Shown here: positions 44,482 through 53,891 of the stretch, piece by piece | Numbering within the stretch: the stretch's first letter is position 1 | Layout of the letters: every line of letters starts with the position of its first letter | Origin: Anaerotignum sp. | Lineage (GTDB): Bacteria; Bacillota; Clostridia; Lachnospirales; Anaerotignaceae | Length of the DNA stretch: 64,000 nt | Assembly: GCF_030625865.1 (NCBI RefSeq) | Contig: NZ_DAOUQB010000001.1 | Coordinates: forward strand, 1-64,000 | Reading direction: 5' to 3' | Position numbers and translations under genes: made by a program | The notes under the pieces: model-generated | Database searches by the model: none | What the model was told of the DNA's origin: nothing | Seen by the model: the letters and a program-made list of their open reading frames with translations, nothing else

Positions 44482-44566
44482 TTGACAAGTAGAAAAAAAT
44501 GATGCAATATAAATACATAATTACGACAAGGGCGTCGCAAGACAATAAAATGTTTTGACGCCTTTT
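44482..44566 (+). ncRNA. Orphan promoter and terminator hairpin, possible small RNA
   Basis: TTGACA (44482-44487) is followed by CAATAT at 17 bases (or TATAAA at 20). Only about 20 bases past the -10 begins a stem, GGCGT/ACGCC with CAAGACA/TGTTTTG inside (about 44530-44560), then T6. There is no reading frame. It would give a transcript of roughly 45-50 bases. Confidence 0.4.
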
Positions 44567-44594
44567 TTAGATAATATGCCTATTTTGGCATGTT

Positions 44595-44729
44595 TTAATT
44601 TGCTTGTTTCTGTAGTTTGATGCTTTCTCCTAACGTCAAACTATTTTGAATCAAACTTTTCATCTCTTCTTGTTGTTGCCGTACCGAATATAGCGGAAAC
44701 GCCCCCCAATTGTTTTCGTTATATGGCAA
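44595..44729 (-). CDS. Candidate small protein, 44 residues
   Basis: A TTG at 44729 with AAGGG 6 bases upstream opens a 44-residue frame. It begins 'PYNENNWGAFPLYSV' and continues into a Gln/Glu/Lys-rich helical stretch 'RQQQEEMKSLIQ', then 'KLQKQAN'. The composition looks protein-like, not random, with an amphipathic helix. No family is recognised. It could also be the tail of a lost gene, since a strong terminator hairpin lies directly upstream and no promoter is evident. Confidence 0.3.
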   Translation of the reverse strand: MPYNENNWGAFPLYSVRQQQEEMKSLIQNSLTLGESIKLQKQAN

Positions 44730-44740
44730 TGACGACCCTT

Positions 44741-44784
44741 AAAGAATAAGCGACTTTCTCCCACAAGAAAGTCGCTTATTCTTT
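44741..44784. terminator. Perfect 19-bp hairpin, bidirectional terminator
   Basis: AAAGAATAAGCGACTTTCT (44741-44759) is perfectly complementary to 44766-44784. The flanks are not strongly T-rich, but each arm ends in A3/T3. It sits 27 bases before the AlkD-like gene and may shield it from upstream transcription. Confidence 0.6.
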
Positions 44785-44811
44785 ATATTAAAATAAAGAA
44801 AGGATGTTATT

Positions 44812-45534
44812 ATGAGTGAACAAAGATGGACAGCAGAGGATTATGCAGTGTTTCGGAATGAGCTTTTCAGTCTGCAAGAAGAAAAGTATCGTTTGTTTCA
44901 TGAAAAGCTGCTATGCTCATCTCTGCCTGTAATAGGGATTCGTACACCGATTTTACGGGATAAAGCCAAAAATCTTGCAAAATATGCAGGAGAAGATTTT
45001 TTCCTTTTTTGTGGAAAAGATACTTATGAAGAAAGATTGCTATATGGTCTTGTGGCTGCGGCGCTGCCTATGGAGTTTGAAGATTTTCTGCGTTTTTGTA
45101 ATACATATTCTTTTGAATTTGTGGAAAATTGGGCGCATTGTGATATATTTTGTGCATCGCTTAAAAAGATTGCAGCGAAAAACCGAGATCCCTTATTCCA
45201 ACATGCAAAGGGCTATCTAAAAGGAGATAATCCTTGGGTTGTACGAGTGGGATTGATTATTCTGCTAAATTATTATTTGAAAGAACCATATTTACAGGAG
45301 GTTTTATTGGAAACGGATGGCGTGAATTCTGATTTTTACTATATTCAAATGGCACAGGCTTGGTTACTGGCAACAGCTTGGGCAAAGAATCCTGAGGCGG
45401 TTCGTGGATATTTAGACAATAGCAGACTATCTTACAAGGTGAAGGCAAAGTTTGTACAAAAGGCCTGCGAATCTTTTCGTGTATCCCCAGAAGATAAGGA
45501 ATGGCTTCGGGAATGGAAAAAGGCACAGGCATAA
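44812..45534 (+). CDS. DNA alkylation repair protein, AlkD-like
   Basis: A 240-residue all-helical HEAT-repeat glycosylase of the AlkC/AlkD family that removes alkylated purines. Marks include 'PVIGIRTPILRDKAK', 'EERLLYGLVAA', 'FVENWAHCDIFC' with the Trp and Asp of the lesion pocket, and 'NPWVVRVGLIILLNYYL'. AAAGGATG precedes the ATG. The next gene, 13 bases on, is another DNA base-damage glycosylase, so the pair forms a repair operon. Confidence 0.9.
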   Translation: MSEQRWTAEDYAVFRNELFSLQEEKYRLFHEKLLCSSLPVIGIRTPILRDKAKNLAKYAGEDFFLFCGKDTYEERLLYGLVAAALPMEFEDFLRFCNTYSFEFVENWAHCDIFCASLKKIAAKNRDPLFQHAKGYLKGDNPWVVRVGLIILLNYYLKEPYLQEVLLETDGVNSDFYYIQMAQAWLLATAWAKNPEAVRGYLDNSRLSYKVKAKFVQKACESFRVSPEDKEWLREWKKAQA

Positions 45535-45547
45535 AGGAGGGGTGCAT

Positions 45548-46051
45548 ATGAAGGAGATGGAACGGGTGGTTCACAGCTTTTTGCCTGTTTGTAATGAAAA
45601 CAGCAAGGTGTTGATTCTAGGAACTGCGCCGTCTGTGAAATCCAGAGAAAACAATTTTTATTACGGACATCCCCAAAATCGTTTTTGGCGGGTGCTGGCA
45701 GAGGCAACAGGAGCAGAAGTTCCAAAAAGTATCGAAGAAAAAAAGAATTTTTTATTGCTAAAAGGAATCGCCGTTTATGATGTGATTGAAAGCTGCGATA
45801 TTCAAGGCAGCAGTGACAGCTCCATACGAAATGTTGTGCCTGCAGATTTAAGTGAAATACTGAGAATAACGGGGAATATCCCTATTTTTGGAAATGGCGG
45901 TACTGCGTTTCGCTTATATCAGAAGCATCAGCAGAAAAAGACTGGAATTCCTATGATTCTTTTGCCGTCTACAAGCCCTGCCAATGCTGCCTGGAATTTT
46001 CAACGGCTGACAACTGCGTGGGATGCTGCCTTAAAGCCATATTTGGATTAG
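45548..46051 (+). CDS. DNA-deoxyinosine glycosylase (UDG superfamily)
   Basis: A 167-residue member of the uracil-DNA glycosylase fold that removes hypoxanthine or uracil. The first motif is 'ILGTAPSVKSRENNFYYGHP', with 'NRFWRVL' after it, and the C-terminal DNA-binding motif is 'LLPSTSPANAAW'. This is the pattern of the deoxyinosine glycosylase/mismatch UDG group. AAAGGAGGGG precedes the ATG at 45548. Confidence 0.88.
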   Translation: MKEMERVVHSFLPVCNENSKVLILGTAPSVKSRENNFYYGHPQNRFWRVLAEATGAEVPKSIEEKKNFLLLKGIAVYDVIESCDIQGSSDSSIRNVVPADLSEILRITGNIPIFGNGGTAFRLYQKHQQKKTGIPMILLPSTSPANAAWNFQRLTTAWDAALKPYLD

Positions 46052-46083
46052 AGTGGTTTTTGCCAGAGATTTATGAAAGAATG

Positions 46084-46112
46084 TTGACTTTTAGTGGAAA
46101 CGGTGTTATAAT
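46084..46112 (+). promoter_or_regulatory. Promoter of metK
   Basis: TTGACT (46084-46089) and a perfect TATAAT (46107-46112) are spaced 17 bases. The predicted start, near 46119, is just upstream of the SAM riboswitch. Confidence 0.85.
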
Positions 46113-46130
46113 GCACCATATAATAGTGAA

Positions 46131-46240
46131 TAGAGAACTTATCAAGAGTGGTTGAGGGACAGGGCCCTATGACACCCGGCAACCGGCGTTGTTACGCATC
46201 GGTGCCAATTCCCCCGTTTGATTCAAGCGGAAGATGAGAA
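46131..46240 (+). promoter_or_regulatory. SAM-I (S-box) riboswitch
   Basis: The S-box core is intact: P1 CTTATC/GATGAG (46138-46143 and 46233-46238), 'CAAGAGTGGTTGAGGGAC', 'GGCCCTATGACACCCGGCAA' and 'GGTGCCAATTCC'. It turns metK off when S-adenosylmethionine is plentiful. Confidence 0.97.
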
Positions 46241-46250
46241 TGTATATTTT

Positions 46251-46272
46251 AAGCCCTGGTTAGGGCTTTTTT
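46251..46272 (+). terminator. Riboswitch terminator before metK
   Basis: AGCCCT (46252-46257) pairs with AGGGCT (46262-46267), followed by T6. It is the off-state stem of the SAM riboswitch. The remaining 46273-46401 is untranslated leader. Confidence 0.9.
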
Positions 46273-46401
46273 CTTGCCAAAAAATATAATTTGGCTTGCA
46301 GCTTTTGCCAATTTTTTTATTGATTTGGCAGTATAGTAAAACATCTCTCCCTGCATTCTATTCACAAGGAAAATTATTTTATTTTTACAGGAGGGAAAAA
46401 A

Positions 46402-47580
46402 ATGAGCAGAAGATTATTTACATCCGAATCTGTTACGGAAGGACATCCCGATAAAATTTGTGATCAAATTTCCGATGGGGTTTTAGACACCTTATTGGCA
46501 AAGGATCCAAATGCCCGTGTTGCTTGCGAAACAGCAACCACCACAGGGATTATTTTTGTAATGGGTGAAATTACCACAAATGCGTATGTAGACGTAGAAA
46601 AAATTGTTCGGGAGACCTTAAATGAAATTGGGTATAACCGTGCAAAATACGGGTTTGACAGTGAAACCTGTGCTGTTATTACTTCTATTCATGGACAGTC
46701 TGCGGATATTGCCATGGGTGTTGACAAAGCATTGGAACATAAAACAGGGGAAGATGACAGCGAATTTGATACCGGAGCCGGAGATCAAGGCATGATGTTT
46801 GGGTTTGCCTGCGATGAAACAGAAGAGTTGATGCCTTTGCCTATTTCTTTAGCGCATAAATTGACAAGAAAATTAACAGAAGTTAGAAAAAACGGTACTT
46901 TAAAATATTTACGTCCCGACGGAAAATCTCAGGTTACTGTTGAATATGTGGACGACAAGCCTGTAAGGGTGGATACAGTTGTGATATCTACTCAGCATGA
47001 TCCCAATGCAACAAACGAACAAATTCGTGGGGATATCCTTCAGCATGTTATCGAAAAAGTGATTCCGGCAGAGCTTTTAGATGATAAAACAAAATATTAT
47101 ATCAATCCCACAGGTCGTTTCGTTATCGGCGGGCCCATGGGTGACAGCGGTTTAACAGGAAGAAAAATTATTGTTGATACCTATGGCGGTTATGCAGCCC
47201 ATGGCGGCGGTGCATTCAGCGGCAAGGACCCCACAAAGGTTGACCGTTCTGCTTGTTACGCAGCAAGACACGTTGCAAAAAATATTGTTGCCAGTGGCAT
47301 TGCAAAGAAATGTGAAGTGCAGTTGGCTTATGCCATCGGTGTTGCAAAGCCTGTATCCATTCTTGTGAACACCTATGGAACAGGAAAAATTTCCGATGAA
47401 GAAATTACTGAAATTGTTCAGAAAAACTTTGACTTGCGTCCTGCGGCAATCATCAAAAATTTTGATTTGAGAAGACCTATTTATAAGCAAGTTGCAGCTT
47501 ACGGCCATTTTGGACGTACAGATTTAGACCTTCCTTGGGAAAAATTGGATAAGGTTGAGGTATTTAAAAATAAATTTTAA
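46402..47580 (+). CDS. metK: S-adenosylmethionine synthetase
   Basis: Makes SAM from methionine and ATP. The 392-residue protein has '[20 protein letters not shown]', '[10 protein letters not shown]', '[13 protein letters not shown]' and the P-loop-like '[16 protein letters not shown]'. The methionine/ATP and K+ sites all look complete. AGGAGGG precedes the ATG. Control is by the SAM-I riboswitch upstream; a strong terminator follows. Confidence 0.98.
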   Translation: MSRRLFTSESVTEGHPDKICDQISDGVLDTLLAKDPNARVACETATTTGIIFVMGEITTNAYVDVEKIVRETLNEIGYNRAKYGFDSETCAVITSIHGQSADIAMGVDKALEHKTGEDDSEFDTGAGDQGMMFGFACDETEELMPLPISLAHKLTRKLTEVRKNGTLKYLRPDGKSQVTVEYVDDKPVRVDTVVISTQHDPNATNEQIRGDILQHVIEKVIPAELLDDKTKYYINPTGRFVIGGPMGDSGLTGRKIIVDTYGGYAAHGGGAFSGKDPTKVDRSACYAARHVAKNIVASGIAKKCEVQLAYAIGVAKPVSILVNTYGTGKISDEEITEIVQKNFDLRPAAIIKNFDLRRPIYKQVAAYGHFGRTDLDLPWEKLDKVEVFKNKF

Positions 47581-47593
47581 TCTAGTCTTTTTG

Positions 47594-47623
47594 AGGTGTC
47601 GACTTTGGTCGACACCTTTTTTA
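47594..47623 (+). terminator. Terminator of metK
   Basis: AGGTGTCGAC (47594-47603) pairs with GTCGACACCT (47608-47617), then T-rich. The stretch from here to 47921 holds no gene; a TATACT -10 near 47671 is the only promoter-like signal. Confidence 0.9.
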
Positions 47624-47921
47624 TGGAAAAATGTAGGAACGAAAGTTCCCTTTTTGCTTTTGGTGTGGTATACTTAAAAAATTATATAATACAAAATATT
47701 GAAAATAATAGAAAAATATATTTTGTGGTGTTTTCAGCAAAAATATATTTATTTGCAAATATAAAGTGTGGAGAAAGACTTTTCAAAACTGCACGCCCAA
47801 GAGAAGCAGGCTATAAATTTCCTGGCTTTGCGTAGCAAAGGTGTTTAAATCCTTTGCCGGGTTGGGGACAGAGTCTCCGGAACGTTTAGGACTTGCATTT
47901 TTATGGGAAGGAGGGGTGTTC

Positions 47922-50174
47922 ATGGAGGACGTAATTTTAAAAGGCGAGATTAGAGATATTATCTTTCAAAATAAAGAAAACGGTTATACCGTTTTTACCA
48001 TTTTTGCCGAAGAAGAGGAAGTTACCTGCGTGGGCATTGTTCCTATGCTTCATTCCGGTGAGAATGTGGAAGTAAGAGGGAATTGGAATAATCATCCTGC
48101 TTATGGAAAGCAATTACAGGTTCAGTTTTATGAAAAATTTATGCCAACCTCTCAAAGTGGTATGGAAAAATATTTAGCCTCTGGGCTAATTAAAGGCTTG
48201 GGGCCGAAAACATCAAAAAAAATAGTGGAACGCTTTGGCGATGCCTCTTTTTATGTAATTGAGGAAAAGCCGGATTTGCTGACGGAAATAAAGGGGATTA
48301 CCCATGAAAAAGCCCAGAGGATTTCTGAGATTTTTCAAGAACAGCGGGAATTGCGTAAGGTTATGATGTTTTTGCAGAGCTTTGAGGTTTCTCCGGCGTA
48401 TACCATGCGTATTTACAAAAGATATAAGAGCAGGACGTTTGAAATTGTAAAGACAAACCCCTATCGTTTGGCGGATGACGTTTTTGGAATTGGGTTTAAA
48501 ATGGCAGACAAAATGGCGGCTCATGCAGGGATTGCAGAGGATGACCCCAATCGCATAAAAGCCGCAGTAAAATATGTTTTAAACCAGGCCGCAGGAAACG
48601 GGGATTGTTTTTTACCCAAGGATAAACTCGTTGCCCAGGCAGTGGAGCTTTTGGAACTACATCCTCTTTCTGTGGAAAATGCTATCAGGGAACTACAGGT
48701 GGAAAGCCAAATTTGGCAGGAAAGAATGGGAGAGATTGAGGCGGTTTACCTAAACTTCTATTATTATGCAGAAATGGCGGTGGCAAAACACCTATTGGAA
48801 TTATCCATGGACTGTGAAGATGTGGATTTAAATATTCTTGAAGAGCAGATACAGCAGGTTGAAAAGGAAACAGGTGTATTGTTGGCTCCGGAGCAGCGCC
48901 AGGCGGTGATGGAGGCAGTGAGCGGTGGCGTGCTGATTATTACAGGGGGCCCCGGTACAGGGAAAACCACAACCATAAATACCATTTTACGTTTACTGGA
49001 AAAAGAGGAAAAAGAAGTGGTGCTTGCTGCACCCACAGGTCGTGCCGCCAAACGGATGACAGAGGCCACTGGCGTGGAGGCAAAAACCATTCATAGGCTA
49101 TTGGGTACCACTTTCGTCAGTGATGATAATCGCCGACAGGTTTTTGATAAAAATGAGGATGACCCCATAGAAGGAGATGTAATTATTATTGATGAAACCT
49201 CCATGGTTGATCTACATTTGATGCACGCTTTATTACGGGCAGTTGAAATAGGAACGGCAGTCATTTTTGTGGGAGACATGGATCAGCTTCCCTCCGTTGG
49301 AGCAGGGAATGTTTTAAAAGATATGATTCGCAGTGAGCGTTTGCGTGTGGTTCGATTGTGCCATGTGTTTCGACAGGCACAGGAAAGTGCCATTATTATG
49401 AATGCCCATCGAATTAATCAAGGGGAAGAGCCCATTTTAAATGAAGGCGGAACGGATTTCTTTTTTATGCGCCGTGCATATGGTCAGGAGGTTTTGGCAA
49501 CGGTACAGGAGTTGGTAAAAAGTCGTTTACCCAAGTATACCGGCCATGACGGCGTGGCTGATATGCAGATATTAACCCCTATGCGGAAGGGAATTTTAGG
49601 GGTTCAAGGTTTAAACCAGGTATTGCAACAAACCTTAAATCCTCCTTCTCATAAAAAAAAGGAAAAGACATTTCGCCAAACAACTTATCGGGAAGGCGAT
49701 AAGGTAATGCAGATTAAAAATAATTATAATATTGTCTGGTGTTGCTATAATTGCGGAGGAAAACGGACTGATGAGGGTTTAGGGATTTACAATGGTGACG
49801 CAGGTCGCATTACAAAAATTGACGAGGAAAATGAGATTGTGCAAGTTTTATTTGATGATGGAAAGACCGTTGATTATGATTTTACCCAGTTGGAGGAGTT
49901 GGAACTTGCTTATGCCATTACCATTCACAAATCTCAGGGGAGTGAATATCCTGTGGTGATTCTACCCGTTTATAGCGGTCCGCCTATGCTGATGACCAGA
50001 AATTTACTTTATACGGCGATTACCCGTGCAAAGGAATTGGTGGTACTTGTGGGTTTAAGGGAAACGGTAAACAGTATGATTGCAAATAATCGAGAGATTG
50101 GGCGATATACGGGTTTGGCGGAGCGGATACAAAATCTATATGATTTTATGCATGAACAGGAGGTACAGCCATGA
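47922..50174 (+). CDS. recD2: RecD2-type ATP-dependent DNA helicase
   Basis: A SF1B 5'-3' helicase of the RecD2 (RecD-like without RecBC) group, acting in DNA repair. The 750-residue protein has an N-terminal OB-like domain, helix-hairpin-helix segments (about 95-200), Walker A 'GGPGTGKTTTINTIL', Walker B 'IIIDETSMVD', 'FVGDMDQLPSVGAGNVL', and motif V/VI 'AITIHKSQGSEYPVVI' and 'LLYTAITRAK'. The ATG at 47922 is preceded by AAGGAGGGG. It overlaps comFC by 4 bases. Confidence 0.95.
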   Translation: MEDVILKGEIRDIIFQNKENGYTVFTIFAEEEEVTCVGIVPMLHSGENVEVRGNWNNHPAYGKQLQVQFYEKFMPTSQSGMEKYLASGLIKGLGPKTSKKIVERFGDASFYVIEEKPDLLTEIKGITHEKAQRISEIFQEQRELRKVMMFLQSFEVSPAYTMRIYKRYKSRTFEIVKTNPYRLADDVFGIGFKMADKMAAHAGIAEDDPNRIKAAVKYVLNQAAGNGDCFLPKDKLVAQAVELLELHPLSVENAIRELQVESQIWQERMGEIEAVYLNFYYYAEMAVAKHLLELSMDCEDVDLNILEEQIQQVEKETGVLLAPEQRQAVMEAVSGGVLIITGGPGTGKTTTINTILRLLEKEEKEVVLAAPTGRAAKRMTEATGVEAKTIHRLLGTTFVSDDNRRQVFDKNEDDPIEGDVIIIDETSMVDLHLMHALLRAVEIGTAVIFVGDMDQLPSVGAGNVLKDMIRSERLRVVRLCHVFRQAQESAIIMNAHRINQGEEPILNEGGTDFFFMRRAYGQEVLATVQELVKSRLPKYTGHDGVADMQILTPMRKGILGVQGLNQVLQQTLNPPSHKKKEKTFRQTTYREGDKVMQIKNNYNIVWCCYNCGGKRTDEGLGIYNGDAGRITKIDEENEIVQVLFDDGKTVDYDFTQLEELELAYAITIHKSQGSEYPVVILPVYSGPPMLMTRNLLYTAITRAKELVVLVGLRETVNSMIANNREIGRYTGLAERIQNLYDFMHEQEVQP

Positions 50175-50878
50175 AAAACGTATTGCAAGGGTTTTTAAAT
50201 GTACTGTATCCTCCTTACTGTGTGTTATGTGGTGAGCTGCTGCCCATGGAAGAATGGGAAAATGGGATTTGCAAAGGTTGTGAAGAAAAAATCCCTTTCC
50301 TAACGGGAAACCGATGTAAGTTTTGTGGCAGAGAATTGGAGTTTGGTGAGGTATGTCATTCTTGCTTGGAAAATATCCCTGTATTTGAACGAGGAATATC
50401 GACTTTTTATTATGAACCGTTGAAAGATGGAATTGCAAGATTTAAATTTGAAGGGGCAAAGAATGATGGGAAAATATTTGGCCGTCTCATGGCTGAGTTT
50501 ATGCTTTCTTATCACAAAGAGTGGATAGAGGAAATAGATTTTATCACAGGGGTTCCTCTCCATGCCCATAAAGAAAAAGAGCGGGGATTTAACCAAGCGG
50601 ATATTCTTTGTAAAATTATTAGTGAAATGACCGGGATTGCGTATCAAAAGAACATTCTTGCCAGAACAAAGGCAACAACGCCGCAAAGCAAGCTTTCGGC
50701 CAAGGAACGCCATGAAAATTTAAGAAATGTTTTCACAGCGAAGGACTGCACAGATATGCGTGTTCTTTTGGTAGATGATATTTTCACCACGGGGGCAACG
50801 TTAAATGAATGCAGTCGTGCATTATACCGTGAAGGGGCAAAAAAGGTTGAAATATTCTGCCTTTCGGTAACAGAATAA
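50171..50878 (+). CDS. comFC: ComFC-like phosphoribosyltransferase protein
   Basis: A 235-residue member of the ComF/GntX family needed for DNA uptake in competent bacteria and possibly for use of imported DNA. Two CxxC pairs form a zinc finger near the N-terminus ('CVLCGE', 'CKGCEE') followed by 'CKFCGREL' and 'CHSCLE'. The PRTase domain has 'VDDIFTTGATLNEC'. It is translationally coupled to recD2, an arrangement common in Clostridia. Confidence 0.92.
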   Translation: MKNVLQGFLNVLYPPYCVLCGELLPMEEWENGICKGCEEKIPFLTGNRCKFCGRELEFGEVCHSCLENIPVFERGISTFYYEPLKDGIARFKFEGAKNDGKIFGRLMAEFMLSYHKEWIEEIDFITGVPLHAHKEKERGFNQADILCKIISEMTGIAYQKNILARTKATTPQSKLSAKERHENLRNVFTAKDCTDMRVLLVDDIFTTGATLNECSRALYREGAKKVEIFCLSVTE

Positions 50879-50985
50879 TTTAATAACAAATTGAAATGAT
50901 AATAAAGGTTCTCTTTAAAACGACGGAATGGAAATGTCTGAAACGAAAAGAGAATTTTTTTATGGAAAAAGGTTTTAAATTTTAT

Positions 50986-51014
50986 TTGTAATATATAAAA
51001 AAAAATAGTATAAT
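50986..51014 (+). promoter_or_regulatory. Promoter of the DUF1846 gene
   Basis: TTGTAA (50986-50991) and a perfect TATAAT (51009-51014) are spaced 17 bases. Confidence 0.75.
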
Positions 51015-51063
51015 TTAATACCGTAGTTAAAAAAACGGACGAGAAATTCGGGGGAATTAAGCA

Positions 51064-52554
51064 ATGATGCGAATGGGATTTGACAATGAAAAGTATTTAA
51101 AAATGCAGTCGGAAAGAATCAAAGAGCGTATTGGGCAATTTGGTGGAAAGCTGTATTTGGAGTTTGGCGGAAAGCTGTTTGATGATTACCATGCTTCACG
51201 CGTGCTTCCAGGCTTTAAGCCGGACAGCAAAGTAAATATGCTTCTCCAGTTGAAGGAGGATGCAGAGATTGTAATTGTAATCAATGCAGGAGATATTGAA
51301 AAGAACAAGGTACGTGGAGATTTGGGAATCACCTATGATATGGATGTATTGCGTTTGATTGATGCATTTCGTGGGTATGGCTTATATGTAGGCAGCGTTG
51401 TTTTATCTCAATTCAATGGACAAGCAGCGGCCATTGCCTATGAAAAAAAATTGGAAGCATTGGGTCTTAAAGTTTATAAACACTACCCGATTGCCGGATA
51501 TCCTGCAAATATTCCCTTGATTGTAAGCGACGAGGGATATGGAAAAAATGACTATATCGAAACAGAACGTTCTTTAATCGTAATTACGGCTCCTGGCCCA
51601 GGCAGCGGAAAAATGGCAACTTGCCTTTCTCAGCTGTATCATGAAAATAAAAGAGGGGTAAAGGCAGGTTATGCAAAGTTTGAAACCTTCCCCATCTGGA
51701 ACGTACCCTTGCGTCACCCTGTGAATGTGGCTTATGAAGCGGCTACGGCGGATTTAAATGATGTAAATATGATTGATCCCTTCCATTTGGAAGCCTATGG
51801 AGAGACAACTATTAATTATAACCGAGATGTAGAGGTTTTTCCTGTTCTCAATGCTATGTTTGAGCAGATTTATGGGAAGTCCCCTTATAAATCTCCCACA
51901 GATATGGGGGTAAATATGGTTGGAAATTGCATTGTTGACGATGAAGCGGTGCGAAAAGGATCTTCTAACGAAATTATCCGCAGATATTATAAAGGCCTTT
52001 GTGATCATAGAAAGGGCAATCTGGATGAGGATGTTCTTTTCAGATTAGAATTATTAATGAAGCAGGTTGGTGTTTCTGTAGCCGATCGCCCTGTGATTGC
52101 GGCGGCTGTGAAACGGGCAGAGGAAACAAATGCGCCGGCGGCGGCAATTGAATTGCCTGACGGAACCATTGTGACAGGGAAAACTACGCCTTTATTGGGG
52201 GCATCCTCGGCAATGCTGTTGAATGCATTGAAGAATTTGGCAGGCATTCCCAAAGAGGAGAAGCTGATTTCTCCTACGGTTATTGAGCCCATTCAGAAGT
52301 TAAAGGTCAATAACCTTGGAAATCATAATCCTCGTTTGCACACAGACGAAATATTAATTGCCCTTTGTATCAGTGCCACAACGGACGAACAAGCAAATTT
52401 GGCATTGCAGCAGTTAGAGAAGTTAAAATGTGCAGAGGTTCATTCTTCTGTAATTCTTTCAAATGTGGATGAAAATGTGTTCCAAAAGCTTGGTGTGAAT
52501 TTGACTTGTGAGCCAAAGTATCAGACGAAAAAGCTGTTCCACGGTAATAAATAA
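51064..52554 (+). CDS. DUF1846 family protein
   Basis: A 496-residue cytosolic protein of the DUF1846 family, widely conserved in Firmicutes and Fusobacteria, function not established. Notable is a P-loop-like 'TAPGPGSGKMATCLSQLY' at about 180, an 'LPGFKPDSKVNMLLQL' region and a C-terminal repeat-like domain. The family may use a nucleotide. The ATG at 51064 is followed by others at 51067 and 51073; GGGGGAATTAAG fits any of them. Confidence 0.88.
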   Translation: MMRMGFDNEKYLKMQSERIKERIGQFGGKLYLEFGGKLFDDYHASRVLPGFKPDSKVNMLLQLKEDAEIVIVINAGDIEKNKVRGDLGITYDMDVLRLIDAFRGYGLYVGSVVLSQFNGQAAAIAYEKKLEALGLKVYKHYPIAGYPANIPLIVSDEGYGKNDYIETERSLIVITAPGPGSGKMATCLSQLYHENKRGVKAGYAKFETFPIWNVPLRHPVNVAYEAATADLNDVNMIDPFHLEAYGETTINYNRDVEVFPVLNAMFEQIYGKSPYKSPTDMGVNMVGNCIVDDEAVRKGSSNEIIRRYYKGLCDHRKGNLDEDVLFRLELLMKQVGVSVADRPVIAAAVKRAEETNAPAAAIELPDGTIVTGKTTPLLGASSAMLLNALKNLAGIPKEEKLISPTVIEPIQKLKVNNLGNHNPRLHTDEILIALCISATTDEQANLALQQLEKLKCAEVHSSVILSNVDENVFQKLGVNLTCEPKYQTKKLFHGNK

Positions 52555-52580
52555 AGAAAAGTTTTTTTATACGTGAAAGT

Positions 52581-52630
52581 ATCCCCTTTTGTTAGGCAAA
52601 AAAGTGTCTGATGAAAGGGGATTATTTTTT
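52581..52630 (+). terminator. Terminator of the DUF1846 gene
   Basis: ATCCCCTTT (52581-52589) pairs with AAAGGGGAT (52614-52622), followed by TATTTTTT. Confidence 0.8.
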
Positions 52631-52658
52631 GACATAAGGTGGAATTTTCGGTTATGAT
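52629..52658 (+). promoter_or_regulatory. Promoter of add
   Basis: TTGACA (52629-52634) and TATGAT (52653-52658) are spaced 18 bases. The -35 overlaps the T-tract of the preceding terminator. Confidence 0.7.
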
Positions 52659-52694
52659 ATATTTAATTTTATAGAACAAAAGGAGGATTTTGGT

Positions 52695-53720
52695 GTGGGA
52701 AAATACAATTTACCGAAAATAGATTTACACTTACATTTGGATGGCTCCATTTTACCCGAGACTGCTTGGGAGTTGGTGCAGGAACAAGGAATTACAGTGC
52801 CGGCAAAGGATTTGGAAAGTTTTACTCCATTGATTATGGTGCCTAAGAATTGTAAGGATGTGAATGAGTGTTTAGAGAGATTTGAAATTCCTGTTCAGAT
52901 TTTGCAGGATCAGGCGGCCTTAAAACGGGTGACGGAGGAACTCATTGGATGGTTGGCAAAGGAAGGGGTCGCTTATGCAGAAATTCGCTTTGCACCTCAG
53001 CTTCATACGAGAAAAGACCTTACTCAAAAGGATGCCATTGATGCAGTTTTAGCCGGAAGAAAGGCTGGGTTACAGAGGCATTCCGAAGTTGGTATTGGTA
53101 TTATTTTGTGTGCCATGAGTATTGGACCGGAAACGGTAAATATGGAGGAAAATTTAGAAACGGTACGCCTGACAAAAGATTATTTGGGTAAAGGTGTAGT
53201 TGCCCTTGATTTGGCAGGCGCAGAGGGGATTGTGCCCCTTTCAAACTTTGCCCCTATTTTTGATTTGGCAAGGGAATTGGAAGTGCCATTTACCTGCCAT
53301 GCAGGAGATAGCCAAGGTCCTGAAACCGTAGGGGAGGCTATGAATTTGGGGGCAAAAAGATTGGGTCATGGGCATCATATTTATGAGGATGCAGCATTAT
53401 GTGAAAGAGCAATGAAAGAGGGTGTAACCTTTGAGATTTGTCCTACCAGTAATGTATGTTGCCAAAGTACAACGGGGTATGGCGAGCATTATGTGAAAAA
53501 GATGTATGATTTGGGGATGCGTGTTACCATTAATACAGATAACATGACATTATTTGATTTAACCTTAGATAAAGAATACGATCACTGTATCATTGATATG
53601 GGCTTTACCAAGGATGATATCATACAAATGCTTTTGTATGCCGCAGAAGCATCATTCCAAGGAGAGAAAGAGAAAGAGGCTTTGAAAAAAAGGATTTTAG
53701 ACTGCAAAAAAGGGAAGTAA
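52695..53720 (+). CDS. add: Adenosine deaminase
   Basis: Deaminates adenosine to inosine in purine salvage, which Hpt (26.7 kb) can then use after phosphorolysis. The 341-residue TIM-barrel protein has zinc ligands 'DLHLHLDGS', 'CHAGD' with the catalytic Glu in 'GPETVGEA', 'RLGHGHHI' and 'INTDNMT'. The start codon is GTG with AGGAGG 8 bases upstream. It is monocistronic. Confidence 0.95.
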   Translation: MGKYNLPKIDLHLHLDGSILPETAWELVQEQGITVPAKDLESFTPLIMVPKNCKDVNECLERFEIPVQILQDQAALKRVTEELIGWLAKEGVAYAEIRFAPQLHTRKDLTQKDAIDAVLAGRKAGLQRHSEVGIGIILCAMSIGPETVNMEENLETVRLTKDYLGKGVVALDLAGAEGIVPLSNFAPIFDLARELEVPFTCHAGDSQGPETVGEAMNLGAKRLGHGHHIYEDAALCERAMKEGVTFEICPTSNVCCQSTTGYGEHYVKKMYDLGMRVTINTDNMTLFDLTLDKEYDHCIIDMGFTKDDIIQMLLYAAEASFQGEKEKEALKKRILDCKKGK

Positions 53721-53752
53721 ACCAACGATGAAAGAATAGGTAATACAAAAGA

Positions 53753-53786
53753 TATCCTCCAGGCAGACGCTATGGAGGTGTTTTTT
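53753..53786 (+). terminator. Terminator of add
   Basis: CCTCC (53756-53760) pairs with GGAGG (53774-53778), then TGTTTTTT. The stem is short. Confidence 0.6.
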
Positions 53787-53891
53787 ATGGAAAGAGAATC
53801 GAATGAAACAACTTTGTTGAATGGTTTTTTTTGATATGTAATATAATGGATGTAAGAAATAACTGGTTTTCCTGAAAAAGGAGGAAAGGAC

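Noticed and set aside
44523-44566. Known manganese or other metal riboswitch near the DtxR-type gene
   Set aside because: The hairpin is too short and lacks any metal-riboswitch core; it reads as a simple terminator.
47596-47835. 79-codon plus-strand frame between metK and recD2
   Set aside because: It starts inside the metK terminator and has no ribosome binding site; composition is random AT-rich.
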